Source of the DNA: Nocardia sp. SYP-A9097
GTDB taxonomy: Bacteria; Actinomycetota; Actinomycetes; Mycobacteriales; Mycobacteriaceae
Direction: 5' to 3'
DNA: 64,000 nt
Assembly: GCF_009649815.1 (NCBI RefSeq)
Contig: NZ_WJIC01000007.1
Span: 124,001 to 188,000 of the forward strand
The notes under the pieces were generated by a model. That model did no database searches. It was not told the origin of the DNA and saw nothing but the letters and a program-made list of their open reading frames with translations. Below, piece after piece: positions 24,587 through 32,762 of the stretch (positions within the stretch are counted from its first letter, which is position 1; each line of letters begins with the position of its first letter). Position numbers and translations under genes: made by a program.

Positions 24587-24621
24587 TCGACCAGCGCTAG
24601 CGCTAGCGCTAGCATTAATGC
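24587..24621 (+). promoter_or_regulatory. toxin-antitoxin promoter with overlapping operator
   Basis: A -35-like TCGACC (24587-24592) is followed after 17 nt by a -10 TAGCAT (24610-24615) 6 nt before the antitoxin ATG. Three tandem CGCTAG units (24595-24612) and the palindrome GCATTAATGC (24612-24621) cover the spacer, -10 and start region. This is where an autorepressing ribbon-helix-helix antitoxin would bind. Confidence 0.7.
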
Positions 24622-24852
24622 ATGGCTGCTATTCATATCCGCAACGTGCCCGAGAAAACGCTACGCGCTCTACGCGAGCGAGCGCACCGGCACGGGCGAT
24701 CCATGCAGCAGGAGCTTCTCGAGATCATCGAGACCGCCACCACGGAGCCCACCGACAGCCCAGCGCCCGAACCGATCCAATTGACGACCGCACACACATC
24801 AGGCAAGTCCACGTGGCGACGGGAAGATCTGTATGACGATAGCGGCCGCTGA
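24622..24852 (+). CDS. FitA/VapB-like ribbon-helix-helix antitoxin
   Basis: 76 residues. The N-terminal half is a ribbon-helix-helix DNA-binding fold: IHIRNVPEKTLRALRERA then HGRSMQQELLEIIETA, as in FitA-type antitoxins. The C-terminal part is hydrophilic with a Trp-Arg-Arg motif that would bind and neutralise the toxin. The gene overlaps the toxin by 20 nt, the usual translational coupling. No ribosome site precedes it; the -10 box 6 nt upstream indicates a leaderless message. The operator overlaps the -10 box, implying autorepression by the antitoxin-toxin complex. Confidence 0.88.
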   Translation: MAAIHIRNVPEKTLRALRERAHRHGRSMQQELLEIIETATTEPTDSPAPEPIQLTTAHTSGKSTWRREDLYDDSGR

Positions 24853-25282
24853 TCACATCCTGCTCGACACCAATGTCCTGCTTGCCGCCACCGATACCGC
24901 CAGAGCCGAGTTCCAAGCTGCCCGTGCCGCTTTGGACATCTGGCCGGGTAAGGGCATCACGCTATACACCAGCGGCCAAATACTGCGTGAGTACCTTTGC
25001 GTTGCAACGCGACCGGTCAACCGAAACGGACTCGGTCTCGCCCGGCTGGATGCGCTCGCCAATATCGGTGTGCTCAGCGAGCGGTTGCGCCTGCTCGACG
25101 AGAGCCAGAAGGTCCACGGCCGATTGCTCACCCTGATCAACGACACAGAGTGCGCAGGCAAGCAGGTACATGACGCGAATATAGTGGCGACAATGCTCAC
25201 ACACGGCGTCGACGCGATCGCGACACTCAATATCGGCGACTTCACTCGATTCGACAAGCACGTTCGAATCATCAAGCTATAA
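24833..25282 (+). CDS. PIN-domain toxin, VapC/FitB-like ribonuclease
   Basis: 149 residues, the length of PIN toxins. The acidic metal-binding residues of the PIN fold are visible: D12 (LLDTNVLLA), E53 (QILREYL), D114 (QVHDANIVA) and D136 (NIGDFTRF). VapC/FitB toxins are Mg2+-dependent ribonucleases that cleave RNA, often tRNA, and are held inactive by the partner antitoxin. Here the antitoxin overlaps the start by 20 nt. Downstream is a long stem-loop that may terminate the transcript before the converging hsaD gene. The RNA target is not predictable. Confidence 0.9.
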   Translation: MTIAAADHILLDTNVLLAATDTARAEFQAARAALDIWPGKGITLYTSGQILREYLCVATRPVNRNGLGLARLDALANIGVLSERLRLLDESQKVHGRLLTLINDTECAGKQVHDANIVATMLTHGVDAIATLNIGDFTRFDKHVRIIKL

Positions 25283-25303
25283 CCCACTGGGTGGGCAAAC
25301 GAC

Positions 25304-25344
25304 CTTCGCGCCCACCCGACATCAGACCGGTGGCGGGCGCGAAG
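25304..25344. terminator. bidirectional stem-loop between converging genes
   Basis: CTTCGCGCCC pairs perfectly with GGGCGCGAAG across a 21-nt loop, in the 70-nt gap between the toxin gene and hsaD. No T tract, so strength as a terminator is uncertain. Confidence 0.5.
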
Positions 25345-25352
25345 GGCGCGAA

Positions 25353-26207
25353 TTACAGGCCGTGCTGCAGGAATTCGATGACGGCGCGTTCGAAGGCAGC
25401 CTTGCGTTCCACCATTACCCAGTGCCCACAGCGCGAGAAGATGCGCAGATCGGCATTGGGGAGCTGGCGGGCGGGGAAGAGCGCGCCCTCGACCGGGGTG
25501 ACGCGGTCATCGCGGCCCCACAGCATGAGGACCTCGTGCTGGAGGGACTTCAGGCGTGCCCAGAGTGGTAGCGACTCAGCCATTTTCGGGTTGAAGAAGG
25601 TGGCGTAGGCATCGCGCAGGGCGGCCTGGCCGCGCGGGTCGGCCGCGGCCTCGAGGCGGGTCGCCACCAATTCCTCGGTGAGCGTGGCCTCGTTGAAGAC
25701 CATGGCACGCAGGAAGCCCATCGCCCGCTCGTCACTCGGGTTGGCGTTGTACTCCATGAGCCGCCGAATGCCTTCGGACGGTTCGGGTCCGAGCACATTC
25801 ACCCCGACACCGCCGGGGGCCATCAGCACCACCCGGTCCACTCGACCCGGATGATCCAGGGCCAGCATGGCCGCGACCCCGCCGCCCATGGAATTGCCCA
25901 GCAGATGCGCCTTTTCGATGCCGAGCTCATCGAGCAGTCCGATCACCGCGTCCGCGGCGATGCGAAGGTAGTTGCGCTCGTATACTTCCGGGCGTCCACT
26001 CGCGCCGAAGCCGGGCTGATCCAGGATCAGACAGCGGAAGTGCTCGGCCAGTACGGGCAGGTTGTTGCCGAAATTGGCCCAGCCCGAGACGCCCGCGCCG
26101 GAGCCGTGCAGCAGCACCAGGGGCGCACCGGAGCCCGCCTCGTGATAACGCAGCTTGTGTCCGTCGACGGTGACCCAGCGCTCGGTATTCTCAACGGTCA
26201 GAGTCAT
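25353..26207 (-). CDS. hsaD: meta-cleavage product hydrolase, HsaD-like
   Basis: 284 residues of the alpha/beta-hydrolase C-C bond hydrolases. The catalytic triad reads S106 (LLGNSMGGG), D234 (WGRDDRVTP) and H262 (CGHWVMVER). HsaD hydrolyses the ring-opened product made by HsaC, giving a propionate and a short hydroxy-diene acid; BphD and MhpC homologs do similar chemistry. The ATG at 26207 directly follows the TAA of the hsaA gene with no gap, so the two are translated together. The other members of the pathway (hsaB, hsaC) are about 13 kb away in a separate operon with the same orientation. Confidence 0.9.
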   Translation of the reverse strand: MTLTVENTERWVTVDGHKLRYHEAGSGAPLVLLHGSGAGVSGWANFGNNLPVLAEHFRCLILDQPGFGASGRPEVYERNYLRIAADAVIGLLDELGIEKAHLLGNSMGGGVAAMLALDHPGRVDRVVLMAPGGVGVNVLGPEPSEGIRRLMEYNANPSDERAMGFLRAMVFNEATLTEELVATRLEAAADPRGQAALRDAYATFFNPKMAESLPLWARLKSLQHEVLMLWGRDDRVTPVEGALFPARQLPNADLRIFSRCGHWVMVERKAAFERAVIEFLQHGL

Positions 26208-27368
26208 TTACAGCATCCGATCCGTGACCTCGAGGCCCATCGCTCCCTTACCGAACATGGCCAGCGCGCGCTCCACGTCATTGATGGCGTGCACGCTGCC
26301 CGCGTGCGCGTCGCGCCAGTGCCGCTCGATCGGATTCGGCTTCTTGATGGAGTGGCCGCCGGAGTTCTTGAACAGCAGATCGATTGCCTCCAAAGCACGT
26401 TCGGTGCCGCGCACCTGATCGCGGCGGGCGCGCAGGCGGATCTCGAACGGAATCTCCTCGCCCGCTTCGGCATAGCGCAGCTGCTCGGAGGTATTGCGCT
26501 CCATCTGGAGAATCGCGGCGTCGATCTCGCTGGCGGCGCGGGCGATTCGCACATGCGCGAACGGATCGTCGGAGACCTTCTGACCGCCGTACGACAGGCG
26601 CACGCGCTCACGCTGCTTCTCGATATGCGCCTCGTACGCGCCCTCGGCCGCGCCGATGATGGGAGCGGTAATGGTGTTGGAGAAGACGCTGCCGAACGAA
26701 ATCTTGTACAGCGGAGCGGTATTCACCTCCTGGCCGGGTCCGATCAGATTGGCCTGATCGGTGGCGGAGTACATGCGGTAGGCCGGGACGAAAGCCTGCT
26801 CGATGACAATGTCATTGGAGCCGGTACCGGACAGGCCGGACACGTTCCAGACATCCTCGATGCGGTAGTCGGTGCGCGGCACCAGCACCGTGAAGTAGTC
26901 CATGCCCTTCTCGGTGGGCAGCAGCGCGCCCAGGAACACCCACTGCGCGTGATCGCAGCCGGAGGAGAAGCTCCAGCGGCCGGACATCTCGAACCCGCCC
27001 TCGACGGCGGTCAGCTTGCCGGTCGGCGCGTAGGAGGACGACACCAGAATGTCCGGGTTCTCGCCCCACACATCCTGCTGCGCGCGATCGTCGAACAGCG
27101 CCAGCTGCCACGGGTGCGCACCGAGCACCGAGGCCACCCACGCGGTGGACGGGCAGGCCGTGGCTACCGCGCGCACCACCTGATAGAAGTCCACCGGGGA
27201 GGCTTCCGCGCCACCGAAACGCTTGGGTTGCAACATGCGGAACACACCGGCCTCGGTGAGTTCGGCAATGCTGGCGTCGGGCACCCGCCGCTGCTCCTCG
27301 GCCTGCACCGCGCGTTCCCGGATAGCGGGCAGCAGATCGCGAACCCGATCGAGCACCTTGTTAGTCAT
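26208..27368 (-). CDS. hsaA: flavin-dependent hydroxylase, HsaA-like
   Basis: 386 residues of the acyl-CoA dehydrogenase-like group D flavin monooxygenases. It aligns with HsaA, which hydroxylates 3-HSA to the catechol using reduced flavin from HsaB: LLPAIRERA, RMLQPKRFGG, CPSTAWVASVLGAHPWQLALFDDRAQQDVWGE in parts, and the C-terminal RHWRDAHAGSVHAIND. The start is the ATG at 27368 (MTNKVLDRV) with GAGGAGG upstream. A much longer open frame continues upstream across the promoter into the next gene and is not coding. A 6-bp inverted repeat sits in the leader. Without a steroid assay, an aromatic substrate of related shape cannot be excluded. Confidence 0.92.
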   Translation of the reverse strand: MTNKVLDRVRDLLPAIRERAVQAEEQRRVPDASIAELTEAGVFRMLQPKRFGGAEASPVDFYQVVRAVATACPSTAWVASVLGAHPWQLALFDDRAQQDVWGENPDILVSSSYAPTGKLTAVEGGFEMSGRWSFSSGCDHAQWVFLGALLPTEKGMDYFTVLVPRTDYRIEDVWNVSGLSGTGSNDIVIEQAFVPAYRMYSATDQANLIGPGQEVNTAPLYKISFGSVFSNTITAPIIGAAEGAYEAHIEKQRERVRLSYGGQKVSDDPFAHVRIARAASEIDAAILQMERNTSEQLRYAEAGEEIPFEIRLRARRDQVRGTERALEAIDLLFKNSGGHSIKKPNPIERHWRDAHAGSVHAINDVERALAMFGKGAMGLEVTDRML

Positions 27369-27385
27369 GCGGGTGTTTCCTCCTC

Positions 27386-27403
27386 GTGCAGTGGTTCCTG
27401 CAC
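27386..27403. promoter_or_regulatory. inverted repeat GTGCAG-N6-CTGCAC in hsaA leader
   Basis: Perfect 6-bp arms 18 nt upstream of the hsaA start, just before the GAGGAGG ribosome site. Further upstream on the minus strand a TTGACC box may serve as -35. A regulator of this hsaAD operon is likely to bind here; the sequence differs from the hsaB palindrome. Confidence 0.45.
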
Positions 27404-27511
27404 TCGACGCTATGGCGCGGCGGGCTATGCCGATCAGAAAAGTCCCGGTCAACGGAATTCTCGGCAGGTAGCTGCCATGCCGCACCGGCCGCGCCGACGC
27501 CGGTGTATCAG

Positions 27512-29269
27512 CTATTTGTGGGCATATTCCCAGGTGATGTCCTCGTCGAGGGCTTGGCGAATGCGCTCGGTGAGTTCGGGTGTCCAGTCGGCGGGTTGGG
27601 CGACCTCCGCCCAGGCGTCCAGGACCGTGGTGCCGTAGCGGTGGCCGTGACCCGACGGGACCTTCTGCGCGTGCGCTAGATCGGCGCTGACCTGCCAGAA
27701 GGTGACGATCGGCCACCAGCGAATGGATTTGGAGACGTCCGCTCCGCGCGGTTCCTTCAGCCAATCCGGTTGTGTGAACAGCAGATCCGGGGACCACCAG
27801 ACGATCGGGTCGGAGGCGTGCTGGAGATAGCCGATGCGAGGCGAAAGCCATTGCCGGTCCGGGTGTTTCAGGTCGTCGGCGGTCGCGCCGAACCGCACCG
27901 CGAGACCGTCCGCGTAGATGGGCAGGATCTCGGGCGTCCCCGGATCGCGGCGCTCGGTGAACTGCTGCCACAGCCGATTCGAATTCGGCGGGCCGACCCA
28001 CAGCACGCCGTCGACCAGCGTGCGAATGTCATCTAGTCCGGTGAAGGCGGCCTCCGAGCCCTGCGAGCCGAGGCTTTCGCCGTAGATCAGCAGTTTGGGC
28101 CGATGCTCCGGAGGCAGGGTCGCCCAGCGCTCGTGTACGGCGTGCACGACCAGTCGACCGGCGTCGGCGGCCTTCTGTTTATCGGAGAGGAACGACAGCA
28201 CGCTGGGCAGATACGAATATTGGGTCGCCGCGATGGCGCTGTCCCCGCCGTACATGAATTCGATGGATTCGGCGGTGGTGGAGTCCACCCAGCCGGTGCC
28301 GGTGGTGGTCACCACCACGAGGGCCTTGCGCTCCCAGGCATTGGTGCGGTCGAGTTCCTCGACCACCAGATCGGCGATGTCCTGCTCGGTGTCGGCCGAC
28401 TCCAGGCCCGCGTACACCCGAATCGGTTCGCGCGCGGGCTTTCCCGTCACCTGGGCGATGCGGGCGACGGTCGGCACATACGAGACGAACCAGCGCCCCT
28501 CCGAGCCGAGGGTGTCCCAGGGGGCGAGCGACTGCGGACTGCCCGAACGCTCCGGCAATTGCGGTTGCACCGCCGACGGCGAGGTATTGCTATTGCGCAC
28601 GCTGAACGCCGAATTCGCCACGGAGAAGAAGGCTTTCGCGAGTACGCCCTGGAACAGCAGGACGGACAGCACCACGATCACCAGCACCGCGCCCGGCAAC
28701 GCGACCGCGCGCGGAATCCGCCAGTCGATATTCAGTACCCGGAGGAGCCAGCGGAAGAACCAGCGCACACCGCGGTATGCGCCGATCACCAGCGCCACCG
28801 TCGCCGCGGCCAGGAGTTCGGTGCGCAGATAGCTGGAGGTGGCGGTCGGGGCCATTCCCATCAGCGTTTCGAGATCGCGCTGCCACCGCGCCGAGCGCGC
28901 CAGCACCGCGGCCGCACCCACGGCCGCGCTCACCATGATCGCGATCTTGGCGAGCTGCCGGGTCCGGTCCGAAGGCTGCCACAGCCCTGCCCATCTGGTG
29001 ACCGATGCGGGCAGTCGCGGGCGCACCCACTTGCGGAACGCCCAATCCAGGACACACCCGACCCCGTAGCCGATCACCGCGCTGATCCCGCTGACCAGGC
29101 CCTGAAAGATCCACTCGCGCGGCAGAAGTGACGGCGACACCGACCAGGCGAAGAAGATCGCGCCCACCACCACCCCGGCATAGTTCGGCCGGACAGCGTG
29201 TTCGGCCGCCCGCAGCCAGCCCCGGATTCGTGCGGACAGCGACTCCCCCGGCGGCGACTCGGTACTCAT
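27512..29269 (-). CDS. membrane alpha/beta hydrolase, Abhydrolase_9 family
   Basis: 585 residues. The N-terminal half (about residues 25-220) has four or five transmembrane helices, including VVVGAIFFAWSVSPSLLPREW and ALPGAVLVIVVLSVLLFQGVL. The C-terminal half is an alpha/beta hydrolase with nucleophile elbow YGESLGSQGSE and the motif VVVTTTGTGWVDS. This layout is the conserved actinobacterial Abhydrolase_9_N/Abhydrolase_9 family, whose substrate is unknown; a lipid role at the cytoplasmic membrane is often assumed. I start at the ATG at 29269 (MSTESPPGES); an upstream GTG would add 19 residues. The gene is monocistronic, about 140 nt after hsaA in the opposite transcriptional order. Confidence 0.9.
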   Translation of the reverse strand: MSTESPPGESLSARIRGWLRAAEHAVRPNYAGVVVGAIFFAWSVSPSLLPREWIFQGLVSGISAVIGYGVGCVLDWAFRKWVRPRLPASVTRWAGLWQPSDRTRQLAKIAIMVSAAVGAAAVLARSARWQRDLETLMGMAPTATSSYLRTELLAAATVALVIGAYRGVRWFFRWLLRVLNIDWRIPRAVALPGAVLVIVVLSVLLFQGVLAKAFFSVANSAFSVRNSNTSPSAVQPQLPERSGSPQSLAPWDTLGSEGRWFVSYVPTVARIAQVTGKPAREPIRVYAGLESADTEQDIADLVVEELDRTNAWERKALVVVTTTGTGWVDSTTAESIEFMYGGDSAIAATQYSYLPSVLSFLSDKQKAADAGRLVVHAVHERWATLPPEHRPKLLIYGESLGSQGSEAAFTGLDDIRTLVDGVLWVGPPNSNRLWQQFTERRDPGTPEILPIYADGLAVRFGATADDLKHPDRQWLSPRIGYLQHASDPIVWWSPDLLFTQPDWLKEPRGADVSKSIRWWPIVTFWQVSADLAHAQKVPSGHGHRYGTTVLDAWAEVAQPADWTPELTERIRQALDEDITWEYAHK

Positions 29270-29460
29270 GCCCCGGAGTCTTCCCGGCTTCAGCAACCCT
29301 TCGGCTAAGCGACACGCGGCACCCACCGCGCCGATACGCTGAGCTCAGGTGCGCGGCACCGCTCCCGGACGAATCCGCCGGCCGACGGTCCGAGACCTCC
29401 AGTCGCACCGGCTTTTCCCGCACAGTATCTACGATTCATCTACGGAGAGGTGGAGGGTCG

Positions 29461-29826
29461 ATGGGTATGACGATCGAGGGCGATCGGATGAGCTGGCTGG
29501 TGCCGTGGACCGTGGCGGCGTGGGGTGCGATCACCGCGGTGCTGACGGCTCCCATCGCGGCCGCGCTCATCGGAAGTGTCTATCGGTTTCCGATCCCGTT
29601 CGGGGACGATGCGCGCGGGCTCGCCGCCGCCCTCAACGCCGGGCTGGCATCGGTGTTCTATCTGGTCATGGGGGAAGGGGTGGCGCTGGCGGCGCTGGGA
29701 GGTGTTGCGGGCTACTTCATTTCGCGTGCCATCGGGCCGTGGTTGATCCGCGCACTGGTCTGTGCGGTACTGGCCGGTTTCGGGCTGGCGGTGCTCGGCG
29801 CGCTGGCCCTCGCGACCTTCGGCTAG
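29461..29826 (+). CDS. small integral membrane protein, unknown
   Basis: 121 residues with three or four hydrophobic segments: VAAWGAITAVLTAPIAAALI, LNAGLASVFYLVMGEG, VALAALGGVAGYFI and LIRALVCAVLAGFGLAVLGA. I do not recognise the family. The ATG at 29461 has a GGAGAGGTGGAGGG purine-rich site upstream; a second in-frame ATG at 29467 is also possible. The stop codon overlaps the stop of the converging PHP gene (CTAG, 4 nt). It could be a permease-associated or cell-envelope protein; no catalytic motif is seen. Confidence 0.7.
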   Translation: MGMTIEGDRMSWLVPWTVAAWGAITAVLTAPIAAALIGSVYRFPIPFGDDARGLAAALNAGLASVFYLVMGEGVALAALGGVAGYFISRAIGPWLIRALVCAVLAGFGLAVLGALALATFG

Positions 29827-30827
29827 GACGCTGCCCAGGCCAGCAGATTGTCGACCGGCCAGGTATTGATGATCCGCTCGGCGGGCACGCCATTGTCGAG
29901 TGCGCGTTGTGCGCCGTAGCCGAGGAAGTCGAGTTGACCGGGCGCGTGTGCGTCGGTGTCGATGGAGAAGTCGCAGCCGATATCGAGGGCCAGCTTCAGT
30001 AGCCGAGTCGGCGGGTCACGACGCTCGGGTCTGGAGTTGATCTCGACGGCGGTGCCATAGTCACGACAGGCCGTGAACACCTGCTCGGCATCGAAGGCCG
30101 ACTCCGGCCGAGTACCCCGATTCCCCTCGACCAGCCTGCCCGTGCAATGCCCGAGAATGTCGGCCTGCCCGCCCGACACCGCACGCACCATCCGCCTGGT
30201 CATCGCGGCGGAGTCCATCTTGAGCTTGGAGTGCACGCTGGCGACCACGATATCCAGTCGCTCGAGCAGCTCAGGTTCCTGATCCAGCGACCCGTCATCG
30301 AGTATGTCCACCTCGATCCCCGTCAGAATCCGCATCGGCGCGAACTCCGCCCGCAACCCGTCGATAACGTCGAGCTGCTCCCGCAACCGCTCCGCGGAAA
30401 GCCCATTGGCAACGGTCAAACGCGGCGAATGATCGGTCAACGCGCAGTACTCATGCCGCAACGCGAGCGCGGCCCCCATCATCTCCTCGATAGGCGCGAC
30501 CCCATCCGACCAGTTCGAATGCAGATGCAAATCCCCCTTGAGCGCCGCCCGTACCTCCCCACCCCCCAAATCCTTTGCCGCCCCGCGCAACTGGACCAAC
30601 ACGTCCGGCTCCCGCCCCGCCCAAGCCTGCGCAATCACCGCCGCTGTCTTGGGCCCCACCCCGGCCAGCGACTGCCACCCATTGGTCCGCCCGAATTCCT
30701 CCCGCTGCCTCTCGTCCAGCGTCTCCACCACATCGGCCGCCTTCCGATAGGCCATCACCCGCCTGGTTTCCTCGCGGGCCCGGTCCTTGTAGAACGCGAT
30801 CTGACGCAGTGCAACGACAGGATCCAT
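29823..30827 (-). CDS. PHP-domain phosphoesterase with HhH motif, PolX-like
   Basis: 334 residues. An N-terminal helical region with a helix-hairpin-helix (SLAGVGPKTAAVIAQAW, about 50-66) is followed by a PHP metal-dependent phosphoesterase domain starting DLHLHSNWSDG and with later metal ligands in HSPRLTVANG, HSKLKMD, HCTGRL and DTDAHAPGQLD. It resembles the C-terminal PHP part of bacterial PolX polymerase-exonucleases without the polymerase domain. Such proteins are linked to DNA repair or nucleotide processing. The ATG at 30827 is preceded by GGAGGT. Its first 11 codons and promoter are partly duplicated at 33139-33171. Confidence 0.87.
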   Translation of the reverse strand: MDPVVALRQIAFYKDRAREETRRVMAYRKAADVVETLDERQREEFGRTNGWQSLAGVGPKTAAVIAQAWAGREPDVLVQLRGAAKDLGGGEVRAALKGDLHLHSNWSDGVAPIEEMMGAALALRHEYCALTDHSPRLTVANGLSAERLREQLDVIDGLRAEFAPMRILTGIEVDILDDGSLDQEPELLERLDIVVASVHSKLKMDSAAMTRRMVRAVSGGQADILGHCTGRLVEGNRGTRPESAFDAEQVFTACRDYGTAVEINSRPERRDPPTRLLKLALDIGCDFSIDTDAHAPGQLDFLGYGAQRALDNGVPAERIINTWPVDNLLAWAAS

Positions 30828-30836
30828 ACCTCCAGT
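30804..30836. repeat. direct-repeat end of inserted block, left copy
   Basis: 33-bp segment covering the PHP gene start, 28 of 33 bases identical to 33139-33171 in the same orientation; beyond it a CACCCGCGCGC string is shared too. Together the copies bracket a 2.3-kb block of small regulators, a broken XRE gene and cutA. Confidence 0.7.
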
Positions 30837-30915
30837 GTGCCCCGTGCACCGACTCACCCGCGCGCTGTCCCGCTACTTCGAGGTGGGGTACCTGACATCG
30901 CGGGGATGGCCCGCC

Positions 30916-31182
30916 CTACAGTGTGAAGCGGCCACCTTTGGTCGCCCACAAAGTGCGACCGCGTTTGGTGAGTTGCCAACCCCTGGAATGGTTTTCGGCC
31001 AGACCACGGGCCTCGAGGCGGATCAGAATCCGGCGCACCGCATCATCGGTCAGCGTCATACCGGGACCGATCGGCGGTGCCGCGACTACCTTCCCGACCT
31101 GTTCGCCATCCAGCCCATCGACGGTGCTGAGCGCACCCAACACCGCGAGGTCCGAAAGCGCGAGCGGACTTATGCCCGACAT
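30916..31182 (-). CDS. small winged-helix protein
   Basis: 88 residues beginning MSGISPLALSDLAVLGAL. The pattern (helix, short loop, VRRILIRLEARGLAENHSRGWQLTKRGR) looks like a compact winged helix that would bind DNA. The ATG at 31182 has GGAGGG upstream and overlaps the preceding small gene by 13 nt, indicating coupling in one operon. An in-frame extension upstream has low-complexity sequence and is not coding. Function unknown. The pair lies inside the block bracketed by the PHP-gene duplication. Confidence 0.65.
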   Translation of the reverse strand: MSGISPLALSDLAVLGALSTVDGLDGEQVGKVVAAPPIGPGMTLTDDAVRRILIRLEARGLAENHSRGWQLTKRGRTLWATKGGRFTL

Positions 31183-31415
31183 CCTCGCCGCCCTCCGAAG
31201 TAGCGGGCGTGGTGGGCAGCGGACGGGACAAGAACCGCATCCACATCCGATTCTCGAACCTGATCGACCAGTGATATGGCCGAACACTCAGCGGGCCAGA
31301 TCAATTCGTATCCAAGCCGCCTGGCGAGGCGGATTAGTTGCGCCCGATCCCATTGCGCCCCAACACCGGACAGTTCGTCATCGAAATATCCGAATGCGGT
31401 GGGTATCGCCCTCAT
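31170..31415 (-). CDS. short resolvase-N-terminus-like protein
   Basis: 81 residues: MRAIPTAFGYFDDELSG, then RAQLIRLARRLGYELIWP and ESDVDAVLVPSAAHHARYF. The spacing recalls the N-terminal catalytic fold of serine resolvases (a chromosome-parted DVDAVLVPS element) but no catalytic Ser-Arg cluster is visible, so recombinase activity is unlikely. Short proteins of this shape are frequent in Nocardia beside XRE regulators. RBS-like AAAGGGGG precedes the ATG at 31415. Overlaps the next gene. Function unknown. Confidence 0.6.
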   Translation of the reverse strand: MRAIPTAFGYFDDELSGVGAQWDRAQLIRLARRLGYELIWPAECSAISLVDQVRESDVDAVLVPSAAHHARYFGGRRGCRA

Positions 31416-31514
31416 GATCGCCCCCTTTTTCGGTGATTCCTACCTCTTTCAGCATTCCGGTTGTCCGTCCTGGCGAACAGCGCAAAACTGTAGGCAAACA
31501 AGCGCATCGGACTC

Positions 31515-32762
31515 ATGTGGGGAGAGCCGACGAACGTTCAACTCAGGACATTTCGACTGGCCAGCGGCTTAACACAAGCCGAGCTGGCCGAGCGATTGTG
31601 CGATCACGTCGAGTGCGCAACCGGTCATCGCCCAGCAGTCGACGACCAAGCCATCAGCCGGTGAGAGTGCGGTGAGATTGCCTGGCCTCGACGTGCGACG
31701 CGTCAAGCGCTCGTGGCTCTGTTGGGAAGCGGTTCGGAGGCAGCACTCGGGCTGTATCCGAAACGAACCAAACGCGACGCCGAAGAGGACGAAGCAACGA
31801 AGCGCAGACAATTTCTCGCTGCTGCCGGACTGGCTGCCCCCTTGCTGGGCAGTCAGTCACAGGTACGCGTCGGAGCGATCGACGTCGATCGGATGCGCCG
31901 GAAGTTCACCAAGCTCGAAGCACTCGATAGCGAGCACGGTGGCGGCGACACCTTCCACCTGTATTTCACCGAACTGGCTCGCACCGAGCAGATTCTGCAC
32001 AGCACCAGCCGCCGACTGGCGGTGTCGAAAAGCCTCATCGAACTCGGCGCGCAGCAAGCGCAGCAAGCCGGATGGGCAGCTTTCGATGCCGGTTTCATCG
32101 ACATCGCCGTCCCCTTGTTCGACTACAGCCGCAGCGCCGCAAAAGAAGTAGGAAGCCGCGAGCTGGAGGCGAACTCACTCGTCCACATCGCCTATGCCAC
32201 AGGACAATCCGAGTCGATCGAAGCCGCGGATGCCGCATGTGCTGCCGTTGGACGTGACGCGCCGGGGAAGGCGGTTGCGATGCTGCAGTCACGTCTCGCC
32301 TGGTCATTCGCTATGGCGGGTCGAACGGATGCGGCGGCGCGAGCGCTCGACGATGCGCGGGCCGGTCTGGACAGCGGTGACGATTCACCGAGTTGGTGCT
32401 CGTGGATGAACCACTCCGAGCTGGACATTATGGCCGGACGTGTGTGGTCTGTGCTTCGTAAGCCCGAGCGTGCGATCCCGCCGCTTCAGCGCGCGCTCGC
32501 GGACTACCCAAATAGCTGGGCTCGGGACAAGGCTCTGTATCTGACGTGGCTCGCGGACGCCTACCTCGACGCGGGCGACGGCACGCGGGCTGTCGAGACA
32601 GCCGGGCGGGCCTTCGCTCTCGCCGGGACGGTGTCGTCGGTGCGTCCGCTCGCACGGGTCCGTGAGACGGCTCAACGGGCATCGGCGGCAGGAGCGGCCG
32701 GGGCTAGGGATCTCGCGTGCCGGGCCGCTGCCGCGCGTGCACCTATTCCTGTGCGGCTGTGA
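31515..32762 (+). pseudogene. XRE regulator with in-frame TGA replacing a Trp
   Basis: The frame starts at ATG 31515 (MWGEPTNVQLRTFRLASGLT) with an XRE helix-turn-helix (SGLTQAELAERL). At codon 50, 31662-31664, the codon is TGA, where the family has the Trp of an ISRWE-G-I-WP motif: the frame continues as ECGEIAWPRRATRQALVALLG and then a long TPR-like region to 32762, in the same reading frame. So a single G-to-A change, or a sequencing error, separates a 49-codon start from a 366-codon remainder. The remainder might still be made from an internal GTG at 31713, but would lack the DNA-binding helix. The TPR-like part includes repeated alanine-rich helices. It overlaps the end of cutA by 20 nt. 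Confidence 0.75.

Noticed and set aside
27369..28001. N-terminal extension of hsaA to 597 residues
   Set aside because: It reads through the promoter, the ribosome site and the next gene; HsaA proteins start at the ATG at 27368.
31170..31415. An active serine recombinase
   Set aside because: Only 81 residues and no catalytic Ser/Arg cluster; no inverted repeats or second domain.
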